This document shows positions 32,079-45,717 of a DNA stretch of 64,000 bases, piece by piece. Within the stretch, counting starts at the first letter, position 1, and every line of letters begins with the position of its first letter. Source of the stretch: Eretmocerus hayati (Eukaryota > Arthropoda > Insecta > Hymenoptera > Aphelinidae); the NCBI GenBank assembly GCA_029851415.1, contig CM056742.1:11945736-12009735 (forward strand), read 5' to 3'. A program made the position numbers and the translations under genes. The notes below the pieces were generated by a model that was not told where the DNA came from, searched no databases, and saw nothing but the letters and a program-made list of their open reading frames with translations.

Positions 32079-34499
32079 TCTGAAGGGGGAGGGGTTATAG
32101 AACTGCAAAATCTCATCTTCGCTAAGTTCACTACTTCATCCAAGTGTCACCAAAATTAAACGTTTTTCAAAAATCGTGTTAAAGGCCCCTCTAAGAAGAC
32201 TGAAATTCGTCATGCATGAGGTTTTGAAATTATTACACCCATTTTTAACAAATTGCTGAAATCCATACAATTAAATATTAACCGTTACAGCTGTTTGACT
32301 GAAAGAAAGTCTCGGGATTTCTCGTTTTTTTCTGCTTCCATGTCAGAAAAGACTTCCTGTTTATTTCTAATTGCATAAACAATGACGGTTTGAACTGTAC
32401 GAGAGGCAAAGGTTTTCAAACGAGACAAGATATCAGATCTAAAGGAGGAAATTCAGAGACAAAAGAGTACGGTGATTCATAGCTTGGATTTGTATTACAA
32501 TGGATACGTTTCAAACTAGTTTAGGGTCAATTTTCAGGCAAACAAAACTGGCGAGGTTGAAATCGGAATTTCGATGAGATAAACTTCGAACGTTGACATG
32601 ACTTATCAGCTGTCCTAGGTCTGCGAAGATCGAAAAGTTCATGCGTAAGCCACCATTAAAATGAGAAAATAACTCCAATTCCACCTTCGCGTCGTGGATA
32701 AGGTCTTCTTCTTCAACGCAAAAGGTTTGGATTTGGATCTCAGACGGCACCAATGTGAATTCTTTCAAGTGCCTATTCGGTCGCTTCCGTGGATCAGAAT
32801 CCACGCAAAACAATACAGTTTGCATGGTCTCAATATTGGAATCCGTGGGAAAATGTATGAACTCTTTTTAGTTCTGATTGAGATATCAACAAATCGTGTG
32901 TTATTAAAGAAATTGTCAAATCTTGATAGAAGAATTCAAGAAAAAATCGAATTCTTACAAGGATCTTACGGTATCAAAGTAAAAGTGGCTCAATCAGAAA
33001 TTAACAAAGACAAAATTCATCCAGCTGATAAAAATCGATCCTCGGAATCTACAGGCGAGAACAAATAACAAAAAAACTAGTAATAAAACTCCATGTGAAT
33101 ATTACAACCGCGAGAACGAAGATTCGCAATCAGAAGCGGCATGGTTCAGAAGGAGCGACGATGTGCGGATCAAAAAAGAAAATAAATGCGCGAACACACC
33201 TGCTAAATATGCAAAAATCGGCAAACGGCAGAGATCGACGCGACCAAGCGTGAAGCAAATATGTTGTAATCCAAGATGACTGCCGTGCCAAGCGGTAGGT
33301 ACCTAATACCTGTATTATAGATCCACGATCCGCGTGAGATGTCCAAAAGAAAAAGACAAAAAATTTCATGGAATAATCTCCCTCTTTCTTGCCGGAGTAT
33401 ATGCATAGGATATGTAGACGAGAATTTGAAAAAGGATCGTATTATAACAGCGGCTAATCGCCTCACTCTATACTTGCTCCATCCTTATCTAATGACAAAT
33501 GTGCCGCTTTCATCAGCCGGTCGCGTGCGAATTTTTCGCATCTTCATATAGTTATGTATTCAGCTTGGCAAAATATAATTTTCAGGATAACATTATTATT
33601 ATGGCCCGTTTGACTTCCCAAAATGTTCTCCGATTTATTTGGTGGTTAGTAAAGCAGAAATCTTGCTGCATAACTACACGGTCAGTGGTGAAACACAATT
33701 TTCTACAACGTTGACTTTGTAGTATTTTGGGACCCAAACAATCACATTTTACAAATACATAAAGAATTTTCACCCCTCGGACTGGATAGGAGATCTTGAT
33801 ATACTTGAGTTGAACTTGCAGAGATAAATAACCATCTTGGGACAGTTTTCATAAGTCTATATATGTATAAAACAAGAGTTGATGATGGAGTGGATAAGGG
33901 GATGCAGGAGCCGTGGCCGTGAATTTTATTTTTAAAATCTATAGTCAAACGCTACCTGAGTCAATTCGTGACTTTTTCGAATCACCCAACACACGCATCA
34001 AAGATTTGTAATCCTTGGAACGATTGCATGAGTAACTCTCGGCGAGTGTGTCCGATGACAAAAGAGCCGTTCATCAGTGGATAGTCAGACGTGCGATTGT
34101 GGAAACAAACGCAGGTGGAAAGGCATTTTTGGAGGTAAACTCATGGGTATACCTATACGTTGAAAAATAGGTATATTTGTTATATAGGAAGCCGCAGGAG
34201 ATATGAGAATAGATTATGCATCAGGGCTGGCGGCGACGATTGAAAGTGGTACGTGACTTCACAAGAAATGTGGGAGATTGGAAATGAATTGGGCATATTG
34301 GGCCCATAGAGCTTTGCATGAATACTTATTTGTTTTGAGAAAACATATCGATTATGAACTGTCTAAGTTTAAATGATCAAATACTAGATCGATTTTCGAA
34401 GCATGAAAATATTTGGAAGCATGCCGTTCTAACAAAAATAGTTCCAATACTGACTTTTTCATCGGACATGATGGTATTTTTAAAGCTCGTTTTTCTAAT
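32079..34499. other. Non-coding stretch with one unrecognised open frame
   Basis: A plus-strand frame open from 32694 to 33068 includes an ATG at about 32854, giving a 72-aa Lys/Glu-rich, coiled-coil-like peptide (ELFLVLIEISTNRVLLKKL and onward). I do not recognise it and it may be a chance frame. I see nothing else. Confidence 0.3.
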
Positions 34500-35467
34500 A
34501 AGGTGAGTGTATCCAATATGCCCTCATAATGCCGATCTCAGAACTGGGCATCCGTTGACCTTCGCACAATTTTTTTTTACATTTGTCATGTCAAAATATC
34601 AGGAAATTCAAGATTTGGACCAACCCCGGATGGTTTCTGAGTGTCCTAGAGAATATAAAGTGAGTTTTTGCACTTTTCGTGTTTGCAAACTTGAAAAATC
34701 GCGAACGAAATTGCATTTAGTAGAACCAGAGCCAAAATTTGTAGTTCGACCAATCTCGACATACTTTAGCGCATTCAATTTCTTTTCCCAAGATCTTCGA
34801 GATCCGCTTTCGGTAATTGCAAAACTTTGATTTGGAGCGATTGCGTGAGCAAGATACGGAGATCATTTGCAAAAATGAAGACCAAAATTGGTGTTTAGCC
34901 GGCATGCCTCCATGAGAGCTATTTCAAAAGGGAGTCACAGTACGACTTTTTTTACCACCGAGAACGTGTTTATCACGTCAAAATAGGTGGGCAATAGCGT
35001 TTGGAACCGGCAGAAAGCTCCAAATGTGGTTGCGCGCCGATAAAATTGATTTCATGCACTCTATCGTCGATTCACAGAAGTTTCTTTGGGAAAATTAAGA
35101 CAGCTTGACTCCAGTTGATTATAATTAGACGTATATGTACCTCAGCTAATTTTGAAGGTGTTGGATTAAGCTTTGAAATAAACTGAAGTACATCGAAAAA
35201 TGTTAAAGTAGGCCAGAGAGAGAGTGAGGAATGGCATAATCGGGGCATATAGGGCACACACTTTCGAGAACTCGCAAAAAATCACTTCTTGAGAAAATCG
35301 TAATGGCTCGGCTCTGGTTGGTCAAAATTGAAGTTAACCCGACTAATTCTAAAGATCTTAGAGCAAGCTTTAAAATGCGATAAAGTACGTTGAAAAATAT
35401 TGAAGTGGACCAAAACGATTGGCAACACGGCTTAAGAGGGGGGGGGCATGTTGGGTACACTTACCTT
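34500..35467. mobile_element. Terminal-inverted-repeat element (AAGGTRAGTGTA family)
   Basis: The left end reads AAGGTGAGTGTATCCAATAT (34500) and the right end is the inverted GTTGGGTACACTTACCTT (to 35467). AAT stands on both sides (34497-34499 and 35468-35470), a possible 3-bp target duplication. A sister end (AAGGTAAGTGTGCCTAATAT) occurs at 63246. Internal blocks around 35160-35400 recur near 63300-63380, and 34735-35040 recurs at 52315-52631. No transposase is seen, so this is a non-autonomous family of unknown superfamily. Confidence 0.6.
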
Positions 35468-35470
35468 AAT

Positions 35471-36589
35471 TATTTATCTAACAACTTTTCCCTCTAACAA
35501 AGTAAACGTACTTCATGCGGCGTTCTGAATTTTATGAGGGATTACCATTATTTAATTCATTGTGTGGACATTAAATCAGCCTGTGATGTTATGGTCCATA
35601 TTATGCAAATATCTCAGAATGAAAGCATAAAAACTAGGATGTCACTTCAACGTCAGAAAGGGCAAGAGACACTCTAGTCTCAAAACTTTCATGGATGAGA
35701 TATCTTCAGAAGAACATGGACATGTCGATATGATGCTTGCTCAGCTTAATTTGGGAGCTGAAAAAAGAATTTACAACCTTGTAAGGCATATTCGCTTGCA
35801 AATACTCTTGATCTGATTGAAGCGAACGATAGGGGATCGCTCGCAACATTGAGCATAGAATAACTTCTATTGGTAATCTCTAGCCATCGGTATGCACTAT
35901 AGATTTGATTTGTATACGTTATTAGTAAGAAGAATGATTAGAAAAGCTACCATTAAAAATGGAATCCCATTCGCTAAACGTTATTTGAAGAAATTATTTG
36001 AAGAAATTGTTATATTAGAAAAAACTGGATGAAAAAAGCCGGATTAGAGAAACCATATTGCAAAAATAAGTTGGCTTTAATTTTCAAAAAATGCGCGGTA
36101 AGGTGGTAAGAGATTGTGCTCATACAACATACACTGAAAATTCAAATTTTCTGAAAATCAACTTCATATAAGGTGCTTTGAAGGTTATAAGTTATGGGTT
36201 ATGGTTTAATCCATAAATAACATTTTACAGATTCGTGTTATTGATTCAGACACGTTTTATCCAGATCATTTCCGACATCATCGACGGAAACTTTTCAAAA
36301 ATGAAATATGTACAGATGAGATTTTAAATATTTTGCAGAAATTGTGGTCTAAATAATCGGATTCATTCGTGGCTACCTTGGAAGTTTTTCATAGTTAATC
36401 TCTTAAATTTTCGGTATTCTTTTATTTTGTTCCCACACAGCAGAAAACTAGATTTCCCCCAAATGCTTATGATACCCCCAAAAAATTGTACATCATCAAT
36501 GTCGAAGTCGGAGGATGCTAATTCGACTCGGGCATCCTGGATGTCCTGGAGGTATAAATCGTACGATTTTGACTGATCAAAGCATTTGT
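35471..36589. other. Non-coding stretch
   Basis: AT-rich with no gene supported. The only local structure is a small direct duplication (GAAGAAATT) near 35990-36005. Confidence 0.3.
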
Positions 36590-36591
36590 TA

Positions 36592-37394
36592 CCGTCAAAC
36601 AGGGTAATTTTGGTACGATTTCGGTATTTTTAATTAATCAGTGTTCAATCGAGAGCTTACAGCCTCATTACTTCCTCAACTTCCGATTGACAAGCTGCAG
36701 AGTAATAATTTGACGTGTTTAACCGGAGTTGTTAGCAGTTGAAGAAGTGTACCAAAGTTAAACCCCGATGGGGCAACTTTGGTACACTTACAAAATATTT
36801 CAACTCTACCCACCACCATGTGAATAAACTAATTTTAATCGTTCAGAAGTCTTATTTTAAGCTGTTTGAAACATTCTAAAACCTCGTAGACCATCACTCG
36901 ACTCAAGGCAAAATTTCTAGAAGCTGTCATAGGAAGTTGTACTGGAGTTACCCTATTCTCATGTTTCTTACGTAGAGTGGGGTAACTTTGGTACACTTTT
37001 TCTTGGTTTTTCCTCCTGTATCCTTTCTTTAAAATTCCGAATGCTTCAAATACCCCAATGTAACGATGGTTTCTTCAATATAGTGATATATGTGATGAGA
37101 ATGTAGCATTATGCACCCGTAGATCGTTCCGGAACAGTTCTTGCCAGGTACAATAACTGGACCACTCGCGTATCGCTGCTAAATCAGCCATTTCGGAAAG
37201 AGCTTCAATAAACGAGTACAATTGTTCACGCGGGATCTACGGTGGCTCAACACATTGTTTATGCGTGTGCCAAGAGGGGAGAATAGGTTTCAGAGCGATA
37301 GAATCGTTTACCTTGCCGAACGCAGCTCTGAAAGTCATTTTTTAGGGGTGTACCAAAGTTGCACCCACTGTACCAAAGTTACCCAATTTGACGG
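36592..37394. mobile_element. TA-flanked miniature element (Tc1/mariner-like)
   Basis: CCGTCAAA at 36592 and TTTGACGG at 37394 form inverted ends, each flanked outward by TA (36590-36591 and 37395-37396). Next inside, GGGTAATTTTGGTAC on the left pairs with GTACCAAAGTTACCC on the right. The same GTACCAAAGTT motif recurs inside near 36751, 36780, 36980 and 37350. TA target duplication fits Tc1/mariner-type transposition. I see no transposase. Confidence 0.55.
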
Positions 37395-37396
37395 TA

Positions 37397-39399
37397 CGCT
37401 TACATTTGTGAAATAACAGACTCTTGAGGGTTCGACCACCTTCATCGTGAACGATATTTTTTTCCGAAAATGACTTGATAATAACTATGGTATGAATAAA
37501 TTATAGTATAAAGTAATTGACAGCAGGTGACACAGATAAGAGAGAAAGTTGCCGGATGAATTAAGGTGCTTCCGTAAAAAAGTGACGCGCCCTCACAAAT
37601 CTGCATAATCGCACATCTTCTCGCACATTCATATATTTACGAGTATGTCGTTACCGTAAACGTTACAAAGACAAGTGGCTACGTAAATTTTACGATCGCA
37701 AGGTGCTTGCGAAGCTCTTGTCCCTCAAAAAATATCCATTGGAATATTTTTAAGCATCGAATTGGGTAGAAATTAATGGACAAAAAAAGAGGCGGTATCT
37801 CAAGAGATAAATTGACGAGCTCCATAAAGCTAAAAATCGTGTCGTTTGGAACATTCGAATCTTGCGATCATAATTTTAAGATTCGTTCAAATTATTACCG
37901 TGAAACGGGGTGGAACCAGCAGTTCGTTTTGAAACCTCGATTGATCGACAACTTGGAGAATGAGGGAATGGGCAGATCCCCAGAATATGGGATATGATGA
38001 AAAAAGTTCCACCTCCTGAACCTATACAACTAATAACGATGTTACCGGAGCAGATAGATTCTAGGCATAGGGTAAAGGTGTCAAGACTCATTAGGGGGTA
38101 ACACTTTCGTGTCATACATTTATAATACGAGGGGTGAGGTATTACTATAAACGGTATACACTTGCGTTCCACAACATGCATGAAACAATTAGGCTCGGTC
38201 TGAAGTAGACGATGTGGCCTCAGGGGCAGTATTACATACGATGGCTAACGAGTGCACACATGCGGAAAATACCTGGCTACTCCAGGGTACCTATCGTCAT
38301 CGCCTGTAATTATTACACAGGACGACGAGACATATCCTCGTAAGTGTATTTGCTACTCGTCTTGTTTACTCAGACTCTAAAGAGATTGAGAGGCCTTCAC
38401 TCATTGCAATCTGTGCGTACATATGGCAGCTGGCAGTTACGGGTAATTATGTTCTTGAAAGCTCAGTTTATGTGCGTGTATAAAGAAATGTACACAAATA
38501 ACCGAAAAAGTGAAACCTGATTAAATTAATCACCAGATCATCTGATTTTCACAAATTGACGACGTGACGATACTTTTTCTGGGTGCGTGAATCTCAACAT
38601 GCAAGATTGTTTGAACGGTAAAATTTTACGAAGATCTTGGAAGAGGAGCAGGCTGTAATTTAAGAGTCGTGAGAATTGGTTGATCATGACATACTCTGAG
38701 TTGTTTACTCGCGGAGATTGGCCGATGAGCCAGTCTCAAATTATCTGTTGCATTGGGATTGATGAAATTTATGTGATTGAGTACATAAATACGGCGAAGG
38801 AGAGTTTTTGGACTGCGAACGAGGATAGAAAGAAACTTGTGGAAATCCTCGAGATTGACATGACAATAAAAGCTTTATCTGATGATGAGCTTAAGGTACT
38901 CTTTGTATCGTGAAAATGTGGAGGTTATGCTAACGTTGCCTATAACCAAACCCTCAATCCAAGCTAAAATTCGCTTGTTCCAAGATACTGACATATGTCC
39001 TTAGGGAAAATCGATTGATAAGTTCGAATCGAACGTGAGATTGATCCTCCTCCCCCCCCCCTCTTCGCGTTGAAGTTCTTCAGAGAATGGAATCAAAAAA
39101 CCTCGCAGGGTACTTTGGAATTTCAACTCCCAACTGAACTCCGAAGAAAATTGAGTTTTCCCTCTGAAAAGAAGTTGATAAAGGACAATTTTTTCTGTCT
39201 GGTCCTCTGAAGAAGCCTTAAGAATGCGAAAAATCGAATGTCAGTGTCCCAACTATTCCAGGGACAGTGAAAGATAGAATGAAAATAGTCGAAAACCCTA
39301 GAGATGCCCGCCAAAACCAGGCATTATACCTATTGCGGATTCGTAATTATACTATGAGTGAAAGTAATAGGTTAGCTATATGAATTTATGAAAGTAGTT
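37397..39399. other. Non-coding stretch
   Basis: Nothing supported as a gene. A 77-codon plus-strand frame at 38680-38913 has no recognisable features. A C-run lies near 39050. Confidence 0.3.
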
Positions 39400-39559
39400 G
39401 TATTTCAAGGTCACATGCAGTGTGAAGGTCATAGAAGTGAAAACCTGAGGCGAACCAGCAACAGAGCTACCGTTAGTAGTCGTAGAAGCGAAATTCACTG
39501 TTATATTCTGTTGGGTCAAAGTATCCGCAGGAGCCGTAGATGCAGTAACCGTACTCTCA

Positions 39560-41110
39560 AAAAAGTCCAGTATGTCCGTAACGGCTGTCAGCTACGGACA
39601 CATGGTCACAATGTTACGAGTAGTCATAGACAGTAACTATAGTTGTTGTATAGATAAGAGTGGCTATGAAGGTCGTATAAGCACTGCCTGTACTCGTAGC
39701 AGAAGTCAGAGTACCCGTAAAAGTCACAAAAGCAGTGAGTCATGGTGCAGGCCCGTGTAAGCCCCGGCCGTTGTTCACAGAGGTCGAAGTAACGCAAGCA
39801 GTCGTAGGCTACGAACGCCGTAAAAGTAATTAATGTAGCCACAGTAAAATTCAGATTGCCCGTATGGAGCATTGGCCGCAATCGTATTGAAGTGACAACG
39901 GCTGCAAAGATCATAGTAGTAGAGTCCGTAGGCATAGTGACTATAGGATTTACAGGAGCAGTGATCATAGTTATACAGTGAAGGTCGCGGTGCCTGTAAT
40001 GGTCACAGCGACATTGTAATGGTCAATGGTAGAAGCAATGAGTCGTAGTTGAGGCCAGTGTCCGTAATGATCGTTCGGATAGAACTCAAAATTACCCAAG
40101 TGGTCAGAGATTGTAGTCATAGGTATAGTTTACAAAAGCTACAGTCGTCTTGGAAGGAATGATCATAGTGACACAGGGTGTCAGAGTGCCCTAAGTAGCC
40201 AAGCAATGACCGCAATCTTACTAAACTGACAATGTCCTTAAAGGTCATCGAAGTAGTATCCGTAGTCATAGTGGAGGTCAGTAAAATGTCCGTAGGAACC
40301 ATAGGAGGAGTGATCATAGTTACAGTGAAGGTCATGGTGCCTGAATGGCCAATGAGGCGTAGTAGAAGGCCAGTGTCCGTAACGATAGTTGGGACAGAGT
40401 TCCAAGTGACCCACATGGTCAGAGATTTTAGTCGTAATTTATAGCTTACAAAAGATACAGATCCATAGAATCCATAAGAAAAATGTCCGTAATTACAAAG
40501 TAGGCCAGAGTGCCCGCAGTAGCGAAGTAATGGTCCCCATCACTAGAATGATAATGACCTTGAAGAGTTGCAAAAGTAGTGACCGTACACACATTAAGGG
40601 TGTGGCCACGTGGAGGCGGGAGCGCCATATTGGACCTATACCAGCTGTGAGTGCAACAAGGACGCAACACTTCGCGCCATTCTAACCTCCTTGTCGCACT
40701 CACGGCTTATCGCGCGTTCGCGCCAAATGTTTTGCTGCATGTGGCCGCTGCCTAAAGATCATAGTGCCCGCAATAGTGATGCAGGGGGTAAATCTAGTTT
40801 TAGCGGGCGTCAGACCCAATGTCCGTAACGACAGTGGGTACAAGACACCACACCAACCCAAGTAGTCATATACGCAGTGACCGCACTCGAAGAGTATGTT
40901 ACTAGCGTTGCAGAGATTATAGAAGCATTGGACGTTATTGTAGTGGAAGCCACTGATTTTGATCGCAGAGACGACCGTTATTTTGACTACCGTGACGACC
41001 ACGGTGACCCCCCACTACGACTACAATTGCTCCTATTGTGACCACTACAGGCAGTTCGACCACCATTACTAATACGGAATTTGTTACTGTGATGCCCACC
41101 AACTTTCTGA
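39560..41110. repeat. Decayed Thr/Val-rich repeat tract
   Basis: The tract is crowded with variants of GTCCGTA (about eight copies: near 39577, 39940, 40063, 40256, 40289, 40375, 40486, 40820) and GTCATAG. Read on the minus strand these give recurring Thr/Val/Asp patterns such as TIVTDT, MVPTDI, TMPTDS and GTMTFTVTMIT. At 40975-41090 the plus strand is similarly Thr-rich (TTVILTTVTTTVT). This looks like a former mucin-like or tandem-repeat coding sequence now broken by frameshifts, or a satellite with that composition. A small hairpin sits within it (about 40643-40707). Confidence 0.45.
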
Positions 41111-43990
41111 CGTTCTTCACACGTAAGCTTATGACTTTTGCAGTGGATGTGACCTCCAATAAATTTTTCTACATCTGTAGAAAGAACGATTTGTATGTGC
41201 CATCTTTGTTACCTTGTAGGGTTGCTATCGCTGATCAGTTACCAGTTCGGTCACTATCTAACTTGTAACTTGATAATGTTTATAATCCCTGGAATCTGTG
41301 GGCATGTCCAGGGGTTTTGTCTATTACTGGTTGACCCTTCGTTTCCCTTGGTATAGTTACGAAGATCTGGAAACACCAGTTTTATTGCAAGAATTATTAT
41401 CAGAAACATCAGTTTCACAAGTAGTCGATACGTGTGCGGGAACTCATATGACTAAACAGAATAAATTCTTGAGGAGACGGTAACAAAGAAAAGATTAGGA
41501 GGAGACCAAGGTGCAAAAGAAGTCCGAATAGGGAGCCAAAAAGGTTCGCGGACAAAAATGTACAAAAGACCGCTATAATTCGGTGTGGCACTCGCTGGGC
41601 AATCTCTTCGTGAAGTGAGGTGGACATATGTACATACAGTATAATTCTTCCGGGCGGCACATGTCGCTCACGTATAAAATGCCCCGCGGCCTAATCTCAC
41701 AAAGCGTACCGGTATCAAGCTCTTTACAATTTACTCGTATCGCGTTTATTGAGTAGCATGCGCCATACAAATTATAGAGCACCTAAAAATGTGAGAGTAG
41801 GTGTAAGTATAGTTTTGGATAAAAAGGACCCTTTCATACAGCATCCGCTGCTTCTTTACACCTGTGCTTTGCACGTGCAATACATGGACCCACAGGTTGT
41901 TCCTGTTGTACTACTAAGTGAATGCCGTCTTTTTAAGGGTGCGTATATGCGATGGGGACTTACGCCGGGGGGTTGCGTAAAGTGCTAGTCTCATAGCCTC
42001 CGGAACGAGGAAGTACGCTATCGTTTCCGGCTTAGGGTCACGTGACATTTTTCCCTTGTTTCGCCACTCTTCTAATGGATTTATTGGGCGTTCTCTTTTT
42101 GAAAATTGTCGATAGTAAAGTGAAGCTGATTGCGATATTCCGCCATCGTGACTTCCGTTCAGTCTACCCAAGATATGAGTGATTCGATCATATGAAACCC
42201 TTAATATGAATAGTTCGTTTTTTTTTCTTTTTGAGTAGATGGTGTCAATATTGGCATGGAAACATTTCCATGAAAACCTCTAAATATTCTTAAGTTCTTT
42301 CAGCAGAAAATCAACCAAACAATATAAAGGAATTTTATACAAGAGCGAGCATGTCAAAAAGTTGGAATGAATCAAGGACCAAGTATGAAATTTCAAATTT
42401 GTATATCCATTCCTTACCCGAGTGGCGGAGTCATTTCAATTGAATTGCAAGTGTCTAATGCAGAAAATTCAAGCCATGGCTTGAAACGACCATGCATTCC
42501 TGCAGGGCAAATTTTTTGTTCCCCAGGTCGACAAGATTTCATGAGACCCTTGGCGAGACCCGTCTTAGTCCATAAGACCAATATTTCGTTTTGCGTGGAT
42601 TTACTCAAAAGCGCGTCAAATTAGTTCATCTGGTAGCAAATTGCCCATTCCTATTTTCAATATGTTTCTGAAGATTAGATGAGTCCGATTAACCTAACCA
42701 CCATGAGCTGATCTGTGTTTGCATCACCCAATCCTGTTAAATCTTACTTTCTATAGCTTCGTAATTTGCTGCGTAGTGTCCAGAATATGAATAATTTAAA
42801 GAAACTCAGCCCATGAAGCCTCCAGCCCAAAGATACGGCTATGAAGAATTAGCATTCTTCATATGGGTTCGTATGAAGAAAAAGCATATGTACTTGCAAT
42901 TTTTACGATTTCTGTATCTTGGAACAGGGGGCTCTGTGACGTTGAATTGCTCTAGTTTTTTTTTTCGTGTTCTAGGAATAAATACCTAGTACTAAATTGC
43001 GACAATGTTTTTATCACGTTTGGTGACCCGAAAACTATGGGACTGCTTGTTAGTCAGGCCAGTTCCTGGAACGTTCAGTCACTTGATTACAATTTCCCTC
43101 AATTTATATGCGGGGGGAAATGCAATCTCGTACAAATTGACACCTGTAGGATTTTTCAGAATGTAAAGAAGAATTTTATGGGAAATTTTTTTATCACGAA
43201 AAGGCGTTATTGAGCAGTTGAAAAAGGCTAGTCCGTTTCATTTGGGATGGTTAGATTAGTCAAACTAGTTTGATATCCATAACAAATCGACCATTAATAT
43301 AAAATTCTCTTCTATCTTTTCCAACTTTGCTCAACATTTACCCAATAAATCATTCGAGAAAGCTTGCAACGTTATATGCAACCTAGTCTAGAAGTGAAAT
43401 TAAAACATCCACGACCCTGTTGTCCCCTGATGTTTCAATCAAGTGGTACGTTCCACTATTACTAAGGTAATTCTTCCATTTGTATTTCAATATAGATGTG
43501 TATACATTCATATCAAGTGGCGAGACGAAAGGTTTGCCTTACGTTGACCGAAAGGAAAAAAAACATGTCACACAATAAATGATCCTGCTTTGCGCCCGAC
43601 ACGCGTGAGAATATACGTGTACTTTTGCCTTGATCTTTGTAACCACACAGGTAAGCATATCCAGGATATATATTTTTGTAGGTATGCAGGGTATGTAAAC
43701 CATCGAATCAATGAAACCGTCAACAATACATATAATATACATTATATGTCCAGCCCCCACATACGCCAAGTATTATTATTACCCTTAAGATTTTTCATCA
43801 TCGGATATCGTCGTCGAGAGTTACATGAGCACATGATCAGCAGGACGCCACCGTGACACAGGTATATATAAAACTATATATAAGAAAAGAGAGTGAGCTG
43901 GCTTATTGTCACAGCAAAATTCCATACTCGCTTCCCTGAAATTCTTTTCACGCGGACCATGAAAAAAGGACTCTCAGTTTGGTTTGTACA
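41111..43990. other. Non-coding stretch
   Basis: No gene or strong repeat supported. Confidence 0.3.
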
Positions 43991-44442
43991 TATATATCTA
44001 TGTGGGCTCGTGGGGCGGTGGCAGCGGCCATTATTATCGTTCGACCTACGACTCCCAAGGGGAGCTGCTGCCGTTTGGCGCATTGTCCAACGAAATCGCC
44101 GCCACCACGAGTATGTATAGTATAAGTTTCTCCTCCAGTTGCATCGATTCCGTGGCAATGGGCCGAATTTATCTACCATTCTGCTGTTTGGAGATATATA
44201 TACCAAGGTGTGCCGGCGCGGACGTCTTCATTACTGTTCTGGATACAAAACGAGCTACAAAAGCACCAAATGAGACACTGACTTGTTATTTTTTCTTCTT
44301 CCTTGTCAATACGACTTGGTGCACTCTTTGCAAGTCTCGCGATTCGGTCGGCTATTTTTGTGACTTTGGTGGTACTGTCTACATCAGAAATCGGTGTTTG
44401 GCCCACACGGAGCCCTCGCGACCGCTCGCGGTTTTCGTATAT

Positions 44443-45714
44443 TAGTCCGGGCGCCCACCTATGCTGTCGTATCCATATTAATTCCCACGAAGTAACTTGG
44501 TGGTTTCTTATGTATTTTGGGTCGCTGAATCAGATTTTTGAGGTCGCTTCCCCGAAAACCTGTGACTTTTTTAGTTATTAACAATTTTTAGTGCAAAATT
44601 AAGGTTTTTCGCCGATAACTCGGAAAATATGCATTTTCCGGGGAAAATGCAGGAGGTCAAAGTTGTAGATCGCAAGATTTCCCACAGAAAAGGTCCCCAC
44701 AGTTTTTCCGGGAAACACCGTCCTTAGCCTGTATACGCGTGGAAAGCGTCTGGCGCGGTTAACATGGGCTTATATGGGCGAGCGCTGCTTCGTCTCTTTG
44801 ATCTGCTACAGTTCCGATGCTACTTATTCTATCGAGATGCGACCAGAAGCATCTTAAAGAGGAAGAATTCTACTTTGTAATGTTATGAATCGCATTTCGC
44901 TGAAATCGAAAAATGTTGAGTAATTGAGAGGTTGAGTGCCTTTTTTCGTGCCACTTCGTAAGACGCTGTCCCGGGAATGCATTACTGGCCAAATAATCAT
45001 GAGTTGAGCAGGCCAAGATTACTATATCTATAGATATTTATTTGTGCACGCAGTTGAGTTTGTTAATAACAAACAGCAATTGTTAATGCAGATGTATGTC
45101 CGTGAGTCCGAAATAGCTGTAGTTGATTCAACGACCGGATAGTTGTGCGACAAGTCGATACGTATATAAAGCAACGCACAGGCGTACGATCCACTCCCGA
45201 GCGCCTGGGGGCTTGGTCCTCTCAACCTCTCAATTACTCAACATTTTTCGATTTCAGCGAAATGCGATTCATAACATTACAAAGTAGAATTCTCCCTCTT
45301 TTAGATGCTTCTGGTCGCATCTCGATAGAATAAGTAGCATCGGAACTGTAGCAGATCAAAGAGACGAAGCAGCGCTCGCCCATATAAGCCCATGTTAACC
45401 GCGCCAGACGCTTTCCACGCGTATACAGGCGAAGGACGGTGTTTCCCGGAAAAACTGTGGGGACCTTTTCTGTGGGAAATCTTGCGATCTACAACTTTGA
45501 CCTCCTGCATTTTCCCCGGAAAATGCATATTTTCCGAGTTATCGGCGAAAAACCTTAATTTTGCACTAAAAATTGTTAATAACTAAAAAAGTCACAGGTT
45601 TTCGGGGAAGCGACCTCAAAAATCTGATTCAGCGACCCAAAATACATAAGAAACCACCAAGTTACTTCGTGGGAATTAATATGGATACGACAGCATAGGT
45701 GGGCGCCCGGACTA
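44443..45714. mobile_element. Near-perfect foldback element, 494-bp arms
   Basis: Two inverted arms of exactly 494 bp (44443-44936 and 45221-45714) flank a 284-bp unique spacer. I find three mismatches between the arms: A/C in the CTTAGCC block, T/A near GCATCT, and A/G near AGAGG. That is about 99.4 percent identity with no indel. The outer ends are TAGTCCGGGCGCC and GGCGCCCGGACTA, and TAT stands directly on both sides (44440-44442 and 45715-45717), a possible 3-bp target duplication. Neither arm nor spacer holds a recognisable gene; the open frames on the two strands mirror each other. It is a young foldback-type element or a recently gene-converted palindrome, and would form a very long hairpin if transcribed. 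Confidence 0.85.
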
Positions 45715-45717
45715 TAT

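Noticed and set aside
45301..45586. Frames on both strands of the 494-bp arms
   Set aside because: The same peptides are readable from both arms. There is no start context or known domain.
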